Assembly: GCA_050743625.1 (NCBI GenBank)
Contig: JBOGED010000571.1
Coordinates: forward strand, 1 to 6,291
Source of the DNA: JBOGED01 sp050743625
GTDB lineage: Bacteria > Actinomycetota > Nitriliruptoria > Euzebyales > Egibacteraceae
Direction: 5' to 3'
DNA: 6,291 nucleotides
Part shown: in pieces, positions 1-5,509 of the stretch
Layout: each line of letters opens with the position of its first letter
Numbering within the stretch: the stretch's first letter is position 1
Notes under the pieces: generated by a model
Databases searched by the model: none
What the model was told of the DNA's origin: nothing
The model's input: only the letters and a program-made list of their open reading frames with translations
Program-made: the position numbers and the translations under genes

Positions 1-246
1 GACCCGCATGTCCAGCATCCCACACTGACCACCGCCCGACCGCACCCCCGACCCGCTCGACCGCTCCAGCATCCCGCCCAACACTCCGCCGTAACCCGAC
101 CAGCTACGGCATCACCAAATACTTACGGTCAGCAAAACGTGGGTTCCGGGTACGGATGATTCTTGCGATGGCATCAGACCTCCCCGTGGTTGTGTGTGTG
201 TTGGATTCGCCGACCGCCGGGTTGAAGACCGGGCGCTGGGGACATC
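1..246. other. Left flank without a convincing gene
   Basis: The first 110 bases are strikingly C-rich on the plus strand. They contain an 11-base direct repeat, TCCAGCATCCC, at 11-21 and 65-75. One plus frame is open from position 3 to about 290, but it has no start here, has mixed third-position bases, runs into the following gene and reads as low-complexity Pro/Thr/Arg, so I do not call it. A short TG run lies at 191-200. I found no clear -35/-10 pair for the downstream aldo/keto reductase; TACGGT at 124-129 fits a loose TANNNT -10 but lacks a matching -35. Confidence 0.5.
215..235 (+). promoter_or_regulatory. Hairpin just upstream of the AKR ribosome binding site
   Basis: CGCC (215-218) pairs with GGCG (232-235), and GGT (220-222) pairs with ACC (228-230), around a five-base loop with one G/G mismatch between the two stem parts. 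It ends two bases before the GGGGA Shine-Dalgarno-like stretch of the gene starting at 247. It could affect translation or mRNA stability, or be chance pairing in GC-rich DNA. Confidence 0.3.
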
Positions 247-1026
247 ATGGGGCGCATGCGAACCGTACAGGTACAGGGTGAGCAGATTCCCGCGCTTGGC
301 ATCGGCACGTGGCAGCTGACAGGCGCCCGCGGCCGGCGGGTGGTGGTGGAGGCACTCGACCTTGGCTACCGCCACATCGATACCGCGCAGATGTACGGCA
401 ATGAGGGCGCGATCGGCGAGGCGCTCCAGACCACCATGGTCGATCGAGGCGAGCTGTGGATCACCACCAAGATTGCCAACGGGAACCACGCGCCGCAGGA
501 CGTCCGCAGGTCGACGGAAGAGAGCCTGCACCAGCTTGGGACCGAGTACGTCGATCTGCTGCTGATCCATTGGCCCGCCCAGTTCGACATGCTGCCGCGG
601 ACGCTCGAGGCGATGCGCGGTTTACACGAGGAGGGCAAGGCGCGCTACCTGGGTGTGAGCAACTTCTCCCCGACCCAGCTCGAGACGGCGCTCGAACACG
701 CGTCGCTGCTCACGAACCAGGTCGAGTACCACCCGTTCATCGAGCAGCGGGCATTGCTCGACCTGTGCCGTCGGCGCGACTTGATGCTGACCGCCTACTC
801 ACCGCTGGCTCAAGGCAGGGTTCAGGACGACCGGACGCTGAAAGAGGTCGCCGAGCGACGACGGAAGACCGCGAGCCAGGTCGCGCTGCGCTGGCTAATC
901 GACCAGGACAACGTCTCGGCGATCCCGAAGGCATCCAGCCGCGAGCATCTGCAGGACAACCTCGCCATCTTCGACTTCGAGCTGACCGACGAGGACCGGG
1001 CCGCGATCGACGGGATCGCGTGGTGA
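247..1026 (+). CDS. Aldo/keto reductase, diketogluconate reductase-like
   Basis: This is a 259-residue cytosolic NADPH-dependent oxidoreductase of the aldo/keto reductase superfamily, which reduces aldehydes and ketones to alcohols with a (beta/alpha)8 barrel. The catalytic tetrad is visible: Asp45 and Tyr50 in HIDTAQMYGNE, Lys75 in TTKI and His108 in LLIHWP. Other family signatures are YLGVSNF (134-140), NQVEYHP (157-163), AYSPL (183-187) and the cofactor-binding IPKASS segment (226-231) followed by Asn238. The protein is a little shorter than typical AKRs (270-330 residues) and lacks long loops, as in the prokaryotic AKR5-type group. The start at 247 has GGGGA about six bases upstream; an in-frame ATG at 256 is possible. 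It converges on the sigma factor gene with only 15 bases between the stop codons. The physiological substrate cannot be read from the sequence; the family is reliable. Confidence 0.95.
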   Translation: MGRMRTVQVQGEQIPALGIGTWQLTGARGRRVVVEALDLGYRHIDTAQMYGNEGAIGEALQTTMVDRGELWITTKIANGNHAPQDVRRSTEESLHQLGTEYVDLLLIHWPAQFDMLPRTLEAMRGLHEEGKARYLGVSNFSPTQLETALEHASLLTNQVEYHPFIEQRALLDLCRRRDLMLTAYSPLAQGRVQDDRTLKEVAERRRKTASQVALRWLIDQDNVSAIPKASSREHLQDNLAIFDFELTDEDRAAIDGIAW

Positions 1027-1031
1027 CTGAT

Positions 1032-1041
1032 CGGCCGGCCG
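1032..1041. other. Palindrome between convergent stop codons
   Basis: CGGCCGGCCG is a perfect 10-base palindrome filling most of the 15-base gap between the AKR stop (1024-1026) and the sigma factor stop (1042-1044). As a hairpin it would have only a three-base-pair stem with a four-base loop and no T run, so a terminator role is weak. It may simply be GC-rich spacer. Confidence 0.25.
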
Positions 1042-2037
1042 TTACGGCAGGCGGGCGGGCAGGCCGAAGGCGGTGAACAACGTGGTGTCGAGGAAGTTGT
1101 GATGCCCGGCGATCCGGTCGCCTGAGACCTCGATGACCTGGATTGAGAACGGCTCGTGGCCGCCCCGCTCGGCCGGGCGGTAGCAACCGAACGCCACACC
1201 GCCATTGGCCGCGATCGCCACAAGGCGCGAGCCGCGACACCCGCGGCCTTCGCCGAGGAACCAACGGCTCATCTCGACCGGCCCGTGCAGCCAGAAATCG
1301 TACGGCGGCATCGACATCACCGCGTCCTCGTGGAGGAGTGCGACGAGCGAGCTGATGTCGTAGCGCTCGAAGGCCTCCACGTAACGGGCGAGCAGCGCCC
1401 GCTGGTCGGCGTCCACCGCCGGCGCCGGTGCGGCGTCGACGCCGCGAGCGGTGAGGGTGGCTCGTGCCCGCTGGAGCGCGCTGTTGACCGACGCCACGCT
1501 CGTGTCGAGCAGCTCGGCGACCTCGGTCGCGCGCCAGCGCAGCACCTCGCGCAGGATGAGGACCGCGCGCTGCCGGGCCGGGAGGTGCTGCAACGCGGTG
1601 ACGAACGCGAGGCGGATGGTGTCCCTCAGCGCCGCCAGCTCGGCCGGGTCGCCGTCGTCGGGCAGGACACGCGCGTCGGGGATGGGCTCGATCCAGGCCT
1701 CTCCGGGGCGCGTCACACCTTTGAACGAGTCCGCGGTCGACGACGGGCCGAGATCCATCGCCAAGGCCCTACGCTGGCGGCTGCGCAGCATGTCGAGGCA
1801 GACGTTCGTCGCGATGCGATACAGCCACGAACGGACGCTCGACCGGCCCTCGAACCGCTCGAGTCCCTGCCACGCCCGCACCATCGTGTCCTGCACGGCG
1901 TCGTCGGCCTCGAAGCCTGAGCCGAGCATCCGGTAGCAGTACCCGGTGAGCTCACGGCGGTATTCCTCGAGGTCCTCCGGCCGGACCTTGGCGGTGTCGG
2001 AGCGCGTACGCACAAGCTCGTATCTTACGGTACTCAC
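1042..2037 (-). CDS. ECF sigma factor, SigG-type with C-terminal SnoaL-like domain
   Basis: This protein of about 331 residues is a group 4 (ECF) RNA polymerase sigma factor that would direct polymerase to alternative promoters. Region sigma2 spans about residues 23-88, with YRRELTGYCYRMLGS, the DAVQDT motif (46-51) and WLYRIATNVCLDMLRS. Region sigma4 spans about 140-197, with LPARQRAVLILREVL and the helix-turn-helix around ATEVAELLDTSVASVNSALQRA. A linker leads to a SnoaL/NTF2-like domain (about 212-329) containing MPPYDFW and ending in FLDTTLFTAFGLP. That architecture and those motifs closely resemble Mycobacterium tuberculosis SigG and the TIGR02960-type factors; the ECF41 signature motifs I looked for in the C-terminal domain are absent. 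The GTG at 2037 is chosen because upstream in-frame codons run into the DUF899 gene and because a short upstream ORF overlaps it as GTGA. No anti-sigma gene is adjacent, so control probably lies in the SnoaL-like domain. The gene is downstream of, and probably cotranscribed with, DUF899. Confidence 0.93.
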   Translation of the reverse strand: MSTVRYELVRTRSDTAKVRPEDLEEYRRELTGYCYRMLGSGFEADDAVQDTMVRAWQGLERFEGRSSVRSWLYRIATNVCLDMLRSRQRRALAMDLGPSSTADSFKGVTRPGEAWIEPIPDARVLPDDGDPAELAALRDTIRLAFVTALQHLPARQRAVLILREVLRWRATEVAELLDTSVASVNSALQRARATLTARGVDAAPAPAVDADQRALLARYVEAFERYDISSLVALLHEDAVMSMPPYDFWLHGPVEMSRWFLGEGRGCRGSRLVAIAANGGVAFGCYRPAERGGHEPFSIQVIEVSGDRIAGHHNFLDTTLFTAFGLPARLP

Positions 2038-2072
2038 CGGCCACGCACCGCCACCGGCTCGTTCTCCATCAT
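2034..2072 (-). CDS. Putative 12-codon leader ORF coupled to the sigma factor
   Basis: The ORF reads MMENEPVAVRGR and stops. Its two tandem ATG codons (2072 and 2069) sit 5 and 8 bases after a strong AAGGAG, the best Shine-Dalgarno sequence in the operon. Its TGA stop (2036-2034) overlaps the GTG start of the sigma gene (2037-2035) as GTGA, the classic geometry for translational coupling. The sigma GTG has no comparable site of its own, because the sequence before it is the body of this ORF. The simplest reading is that ribosomes load here and reinitiate on the sigma gene. The alternative is that this is the true N-terminus of the sigma factor, separated from the rest by a one-base sequence error or natural frameshift. 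The peptide resembles nothing I recognise. Confidence 0.45.
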   Translation of the reverse strand: MMENEPVAVRGR

Positions 2073-2077
2073 GTTCG

Positions 2078-2083
2078 CTCCTT
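2078..2083 (-). promoter_or_regulatory. Strong ribosome binding site ahead of leader ORF and sigma gene
   Basis: AAGGAG on the minus strand is followed by CGAAC and then ATGATG. It lies in the 30-base gap after the DUF899 stop codon and 41 to 46 bases before the sigma GTG, too far to serve that codon directly. This argues for initiation at the short ORF, followed by coupling. Confidence 0.6.
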
Positions 2084-2102
2084 CGCCTTGACCGGCTCCG
2101 GG

Positions 2103-2849
2103 TTACGAAGAGAAGTCCGGGGTCGCGCCCCGGGAGTCGTCCGTCCGGTCCTTGGGCTCCTCCCACTCCTCCTGGCGGCCGAGCGCGGTCAAGTCGAGGA
2201 AGTAGTACGCGCCGCCGAGCATCTCGGCGCCGCGGGCGTATGTCGAGTACGTATGGAAGACACGGTCGCCATCGCGTAGGAAGCAGCTCATGCCGGGCCT
2301 CTCGATGGGCTGCTCACCTTCGACGTAGTACGAGATGTCGGTTTGCTCGTGCTCGGCCTTGGTCCGGTAGTTGTACATGAGGGGTGCGACCGATTCGTCC
2401 AGAGTGACGTGGAGGTCGTAGTTGAAGTCGCTGCCGTAGGACGAGTACCAGGGGAACGTCCAGCCCTTGCGCGCCTTGTAGGCCTCGATCTTCGCCAGGG
2501 GAGCGCGGGAGACGTACACGAGCGTGGTGTCGCGGGTGTGCAGATGGCGGAGCAGGCCGTCGCTCATCTCGTCGGCGTCGGCCGAGCAGCTCGAGCAGCC
2601 CTCGTCCCAGCCGGGGTCGAACATGAAGTGGCTGACCATCAGCTGGCGCCGGCCGTCGAACAGGTCGAGCAGGCTCGCCTTGCCGTCCGGGCCATCGAAC
2701 ACGTAGTCCTTCTGGATCTCGACCATCGGGAGCATGCGCCGCGCGGTATTCAGCGCGTCGCGCCGGCGAGTCAACTCCTTCTCTTGGACGAGCAGCTCCT
2801 TGCGGGCGGCGAGCCACTCCTGTCGTGACACGACCTCGGGAAGTCCCAT
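2103..2849 (-). CDS. DUF899 family thioredoxin-like protein
   Basis: This 248-residue cytosolic protein belongs to the DUF899 family (COG4312), predicted to adopt a thioredoxin-like fold and often annotated as a putative dithiol-disulfide oxidoreductase; its substrate is unknown. It opens with the family's VSRQEWLAARKELLVQEKELTRRRD helix (about 7-31). The central HFMFDPGWDEGCSSC stretch gives a CxxC pair at Cys85 and Cys88, and YVSRAPLAKIEAYKARKGW, FPWYSSYGSDFNYD and FLRDGDRVFHTYSTYARG follow. It ends with YYFLDLTALGRQEEW and a charged tail. ATG 2849 is preferred because GAGGAG lies five bases upstream and family similarity begins there; upstream in-frame ATGs would add about 50 low-complexity residues and overlap the divergent gene. 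It is first in the operon with the sigma factor, so it may act in sensing or relieving the same stress (inference). Confidence 0.92.
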   Translation of the reverse strand: MGLPEVVSRQEWLAARKELLVQEKELTRRRDALNTARRMLPMVEIQKDYVFDGPDGKASLLDLFDGRRQLMVSHFMFDPGWDEGCSSCSADADEMSDGLLRHLHTRDTTLVYVSRAPLAKIEAYKARKGWTFPWYSSYGSDFNYDLHVTLDESVAPLMYNYRTKAEHEQTDISYYVEGEQPIERPGMSCFLRDGDRVFHTYSTYARGAEMLGGAYYFLDLTALGRQEEWEEPKDRTDDSRGATPDFSS

Positions 2850-2929
2850 GGTGATCTCCTCATCTTGGTCTCGATAGGTGAGACGAGGCGGCGGCGCGGA
2901 ACTCATCGGCTGTCGCGTAAAGTCCCTAG
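2850..2929. promoter_or_regulatory. Divergent promoter region, DUF899-sigma operon / PanE-like gene
   Basis: These 80 bases separate the two divergent start codons and must hold both promoters unless they lie inside the genes. On the minus strand the only clear element is GAGGAG (2860-2855), the DUF899 ribosome binding site; CCTATCGA further upstream could be a loose -10. On the plus strand TAAAGT (2918-2923) is a candidate -10. GGAACT at 2898-2903 resembles the -35 core of several ECF promoters, but the spacing to a GTC is too long to call it. Autoregulation by the sigma factor is possible but not shown. Confidence 0.5.
2918..2923 (+). promoter_or_regulatory. Candidate -10 box for leaderless transcription of the PanE-like gene
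   Basis: TAAAGT fits TANNNT and ends exactly six bases before the ATG at 2930, so transcription would begin at the A of the start codon. No purine-rich Shine-Dalgarno sequence precedes this ATG. Leaderless mRNAs are common in actinobacteria. There is no convincing -35 hexamer. Confidence 0.4.
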
Positions 2930-3823
2930 ATGACGACATGGCGTGTCGCGGTGCTCGGCCCGGGAGGTGTCGGCGGGCTGCTCGGCGCGGTCCTCGCACG
3001 GGCAGGCGTGGATGTCCTGTGCCTGGCGCGGCCGGGGACGGCCGCGCACCTACGGGAGCATGGTCTCACGCTGCGGAGCCCGCACTTCGGCGACATCTCC
3101 GTACCGGTGCGCGCGGCGGGGACGCTCGATGAGCCGGTGGATGCCTGTCTCGTCACCGTGAAGGCGAACGCGCTCGCGGATGCCGCCGAGGCGGTGCCGC
3201 CGCCCGCGCTGGGCGAGGCGCTCGTCGTGCCGTTCCTCAACGGCGTCGACCACGTCGTGTGGCTGCGCGACCGCTACCCCGCCGATCAGGTCGTCGCCGC
3301 CACGATCACCGTGGAGGCCACGCGGGTCACGCCAGGTGTCGTCCAGCACGGGACCCCGTTCGCCACCGTGCAGGTGGGCCACGGCCCCGCTCCACGCGAG
3401 CGGGTGGACGCGCTCGTGAGCATGCTCGTCGGGGCCGGTCTCGACGTGACGCCTCGCGAGGACGAGCGGGTCATGCTGTGGTCGAAGCTCGCGGTGCTCG
3501 CACCGATGGCGCTGCTCACGACCCATGCGAGGGCGCCACTGGGCGAGGTGCGCGCCGCACGCCGCGGCGACCTTGTCGCGGTCATCGACGAGGTCGTGGC
3601 CGCGGCCGGTGCCGACGGCATCGCGTTGGACGGCGCGGAGTTGCTCACATGGTTCGACTCGCGCCCGGCGAGCTTCCGCTCCTCGATGATGAATGACGCC
3701 GAGGCCGGGCGCCCATTAGAGCTCGATGCGATCGGCGGGGCCATCCTGCGCGCCGCCGGTCGGGGCGGCCTCGACGTCCCGGTCACCGCGCGGCTCGTCG
3801 AGGATCTGCGGGCTCGCGCCTGA
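2930..3823 (+). CDS. 2-dehydropantoate 2-reductase-like protein (ApbA/PanE family)
   Basis: This 297-residue NAD(P)H-dependent reductase has the ketopantoate reductase fold. The N-terminal Rossmann domain carries GPGGVGG (10-16), Arg34 after the second strand (suggesting NADPH), TVKANA with Lys78, and FLNG with Asn104. The C-terminal helical domain has Lys186 in WSKLAV, which matches the catalytic lysine of E. coli PanE, Ser252 in RSSMMND and Glu264 in PLELDAIGG, matching the serine and glutamate of the active site. The family pattern KLAxNxxxN is broken: Leu190 and Ala194 stand where the pantoate-contacting asparagines normally are. The protein may therefore reduce a 2-oxo acid other than ketopantoate, and I do not assign panE. 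The start is supported by MTTWRVAVLGPGG matching the family N-terminus, although no Shine-Dalgarno is present. It is divergent from the DUF899-sigma operon and 19 bases upstream of the NTF2-like gene. Confidence 0.9.
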   Translation: MTTWRVAVLGPGGVGGLLGAVLARAGVDVLCLARPGTAAHLREHGLTLRSPHFGDISVPVRAAGTLDEPVDACLVTVKANALADAAEAVPPPALGEALVVPFLNGVDHVVWLRDRYPADQVVAATITVEATRVTPGVVQHGTPFATVQVGHGPAPRERVDALVSMLVGAGLDVTPREDERVMLWSKLAVLAPMALLTTHARAPLGEVRAARRGDLVAVIDEVVAAAGADGIALDGAELLTWFDSRPASFRSSMMNDAEAGRPLELDAIGGAILRAAGRGGLDVPVTARLVEDLRARA

Positions 3824-3842
3824 ACCGAGGAACCGATCGCCG

Positions 3843-4373
3843 ATGACCACCGACCGCACCATTCAGAGGACCATCGATAGGGACGCCATCGTCGACGTCA
3901 CCACGCGGCTCGGCTGGTACGCCGACCAGCGCAGATGGGACGAGCTCCCCGGCCTCTTCGCCGACCAGGTCACGCTTGACTACACCAGCCTTACCGGAGG
4001 CGAACCCGTCACCGTGACCCCAGCGGACATCGTCGCCAGCTGGAGGGCCGCGCTCGGCGGGCTCGACGCGACCCAGCATGTCGTGTCGAACCACCTCGTC
4101 GACCTCGACACCGACACCGCCGTAGCCACCGCCCAGTTCATCGCCACCCACCGTCTTCACGACCCACATGGCGACCCGCTCTGGACCCTCGGCGGCCACT
4201 ACCGCTGGACCCTGACCCGCCATCAGGACGGGTGGCGTATCACGGCAATGACGATGACCGGCACCTGGGCCACCGGCAACCGGCACATCATGACGCTGGC
4301 CGCCGCTCCGCCCGTGGCCCCGGACACCCCGGACACCCCGGACACCCCGCCCGCCGGTTCCTCGCCGGCCTAG
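3843..4373 (+). CDS. NTF2/SnoaL-like protein with proline-rich tail
   Basis: This 176-residue protein has a SnoaL-like, nuclear transport factor 2-type cone fold over about residues 10-150: IVDVTTRLGWYADQRRWDELPGLFADQ, LDYTSLTGGEP, TQHVVSNHLVDLDTDTA, a strand with GGHYRWTLTRHQDGWRI, and TWATGNRHIM. Members of this fold include small cyclases, isomerases, dehydratases and non-catalytic ligand binders, so no reaction can be assigned. The domain normally ends near the TGNR segment. Here it continues for about 25 residues as a Pro/Ala/Asp/Thr tail encoded partly by a 9-base tandem repeat, which is unusual and may be a recent addition. The ATG at 3843 begins 19 bases after the preceding stop, with GAGGAA somewhat far upstream; cotranscription with the PanE-like gene is likely. 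Confidence 0.88.
   Translation: MTTDRTIQRTIDRDAIVDVTTRLGWYADQRRWDELPGLFADQVTLDYTSLTGGEPVTVTPADIVASWRAALGGLDATQHVVSNHLVDLDTDTAVATAQFIATHRLHDPHGDPLWTLGGHYRWTLTRHQDGWRITAMTMTGTWATGNRHIMTLAAAPPVAPDTPDTPDTPPAGSSPA
4318..4349 (+). repeat. Tandem 9-base repeat in the 3' end of the NTF2-like gene
   Basis: CCCCGGACA occurs three times in a row (4318-4326, 4327-4335, 4336-4344), followed by a partial copy. Because the unit is a multiple of three it stays in frame and encodes repeated Pro-Asp-Thr in the C-terminal tail. Slippage could change the copy number without shifting the frame. Confidence 0.9.
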
Positions 4374-4378
4374 AAGCC

Positions 4379-4504
4379 ATGGACGTCGACGCGACGCCGA
4401 GCGTCTTCGCCGGTCACGCCGTCCAGGCGATGTCGTTCTCCCCGGCCGGGGACAGTTCGCTACTGGGGACCGACATGTTCAACCTGGAAGGACACCTGCC
4501 GTGA
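4379..4504 (+). CDS. 41-codon ORF, possible stump of a second NTF2/SnoaL-like gene
   Basis: The ORF begins MDVDATPSVFAGHAV and ends NLEGHLP, with a TGA overlapping the SDR GTG start as GTGA. Nearly all its third positions are G or C, unlike the alternative plus frame examined, which suggests real or recent coding sequence. Read in the same frame from 4352 it gives RRFLAGLEAMDVDATPSVFA, which looks like the first helix and turn of an NTF2/SnoaL-like domain (compare ARYVEAFERYDISSLVALL in the sigma factor's C-terminal domain). The similarity stops after about 40 residues, where a full domain would have about 120. I infer either a truncated remnant left by a deletion or a small coupled protein. 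No good Shine-Dalgarno precedes the ATG. Function unknown. Confidence 0.4.
   Translation: MDVDATPSVFAGHAVQAMSFSPAGDSSLLGTDMFNLEGHLP
4486..4492 (+). promoter_or_regulatory. Ribosome binding site of the SDR gene
   Basis: GGAAGGA lies eight bases before the GTG at 4501 and supports that codon as the start of the SDR gene. It sits within the coding part of the preceding 41-codon ORF. Confidence 0.65.
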
Positions 4505-5199
4505 CCGCACCTATCGCGCTCGTGACCGGCGCCAACCGGGGCATCGGCCTCGAGGTCGCCAATCAACTCGCCCGCCGTGGGCACACCGTATACCTCGCGA
4601 GCCGCGACCCCGACGCCGGCCACCGGGCCGCGGGACCTCTGATAGACGCTGGCCTCGACGTACAGGTCGTCGCCCTTGACGTCACCGACCCGGCCACGAC
4701 CGCGGCGGCGGCTCGTCGTATCGGTGCCGGCCACGGCCGGCTGGATGTACTCGTCAACAATGCCGCCATTCACTACGACACCTGGCAGTCCGCCGCAGCG
4801 GCCAACCTCGACGTCGTTCGTGAGGCATTGGAGACAAACGTGCTCGGGGCCTGGCAGACCACCCAAGCGCTCCTCCCCCTGCTGCGAGCCAGCGACCACG
4901 CACGCATCGTCAACGTCTCCAGCGGCATAGGCTCCCTCACCGGCATGGGCGGCGGCATACCCGCCTACCGGATCTCGAAGGTCTCGATCAACGCCCTCAC
5001 GCGCATGTGGGCCACCGAACTCGCCGCCGACGGCATCCTCGTCAACAGCGTCTGCCCCGGCTGGGTCGCCACCGACATGGGTGGCCCTGGCGGGCGCCCA
5101 GTCTCCGACGGCGCCGCCGGCATCACCTGGGCGGCGACCCTCCCCGACGATGGCCCTACCGGGGGATTCTTCCGAGATCGCCAACCCATCCCCTGGTGA
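4501..5199 (+). CDS. SDR family NAD(P)-dependent oxidoreductase, carbonyl reductase-like
   Basis: This 232-residue classical short-chain dehydrogenase/reductase is a cytosolic enzyme interconverting alcohols and carbonyls. Visible motifs are the cofactor-binding TGANRGIG (9-16), Arg35 after beta2 (suggesting NADPH), Asp60 in ALDVTD, NNAA (86-89), Asn113 in LETNVLG, Ser140/Ser141 in IVNVSSGIG, and the catalytic YRISK with Tyr156 and Lys160. PGWVATDMGG (186-195) follows. The sequence resembles the carbonyl-reductase-like SDR subgroup, whose members usually keep ATLPDDGPTGGFF near the C-terminus, as here. The start is GTG at 4501, supported by GGAAGGA eight bases upstream. Its stop overlaps an in-frame GTG that may start the ABM gene. 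The substrate is unknown. Confidence 0.95.
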   Translation: MTAPIALVTGANRGIGLEVANQLARRGHTVYLASRDPDAGHRAAGPLIDAGLDVQVVALDVTDPATTAAAARRIGAGHGRLDVLVNNAAIHYDTWQSAAAANLDVVREALETNVLGAWQTTQALLPLLRASDHARIVNVSSGIGSLTGMGGGIPAYRISKVSINALTRMWATELAADGILVNSVCPGWVATDMGGPGGRPVSDGAAGITWAATLPDDGPTGGFFRDRQPIPW

Positions 5200-5204
5200 T
5201 CGTC

Positions 5205-5501
5205 ATGATCTTGGAACACGCGGTGCTCGACGTCATCCCAGGTGAGGAGCAGCGCTTCGAAGAGGCGTTCGGCCGGGCGAAGCAGATCATCGCAGCCATG
5301 GCAGGATTCCGGTCGCTCCGGCTCGAACGGTGCATCGAGGTCAGATCCCGCTACCTGCTCTTGGTGGAGTGGGACCGGCTTGATGACCACACCAAAGGCT
5401 TCCGGGGCTCCGCGGAGTACCCGGAGTGGCGAAAGCTCCTGCATCACTTCTACGAGCCGTTCCCCACCGTTGCGCACTACGAGTGTGTCGTCCGCGTCTG
5501 A
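5205..5501 (+). CDS. ABM-domain protein (antibiotic biosynthesis monooxygenase family)
   Basis: This 98-residue dimeric alpha/beta barrel protein of the ABM superfamily starts MILEHAVLDVIPGEE, has the helix FEEAFGRAKQIIAAMAGF, the strands SLRLERC and RYLLLVEW, then DDHTKGFRGSAEYPEWRKLL and the terminal HHFYEPFPTVAHYE. Family members include cofactor-independent quinone-forming monooxygenases, heme-degrading enzymes and proteins of unknown activity; this subtype is common and mostly uncharacterised. ATG 5205 is chosen because the family N-terminus is MILEHA. GTG 5196 is in frame, adds three residues and overlaps the SDR stop as GTGA. There is no clear Shine-Dalgarno, so translation is probably coupled to the SDR gene and the pair cotranscribed. 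Confidence 0.9.
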   Translation: MILEHAVLDVIPGEEQRFEEAFGRAKQIIAAMAGFRSLRLERCIEVRSRYLLLVEWDRLDDHTKGFRGSAEYPEWRKLLHHFYEPFPTVAHYECVVRV

Positions 5502-5509
5502 GCACCGAA

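Noticed and set aside
3..290. Plus-strand open frame across the left flank, possible 3' end of an upstream gene
   Set aside because: No third-position G+C bias and low-complexity sequence; it would overlap the AKR start by over 40 bases.
112..570. 152-codon minus-strand ORF opposite the aldo/keto reductase
   Set aside because: It lies antisense to a gene with complete catalytic motifs, and its translation matches no family.
1156..1920. 254-codon plus-strand ORF opposite the sigma factor
   Set aside because: Arg/Gly/His-rich antisense shadow of a clear ECF sigma gene, a usual artefact of high-GC codon bias.
2038..2166. N-terminal extension of the sigma factor up to an ATG at 2166
   Set aside because: It would overlap the end of DUF899 by about 60 bases, lacks a ribosome binding site and adds low-complexity Gly/Arg residues. 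GTG 2037 fits better.
2898..2924. ECF-type promoter (GGAACT with downstream GTC) before the PanE-like gene
   Set aside because: The gap between GGAAC and GTC is 19 bases, longer than the usual 16-17, and single matches to such short motifs are expected by chance.
2850..2999. N-terminal extension of DUF899 to an ATG at 2999
   Set aside because: It would run into the divergent PanE-like gene, while ATG 2849 has GAGGAG at ideal spacing and begins at the family's conserved N-terminus.
4414..5184. 256-codon minus-strand ORF opposite the SDR gene
   Set aside because: Antisense to an SDR with all motifs present; the translation is Gly/Ala/Val/Asp-rich and resembles no family.
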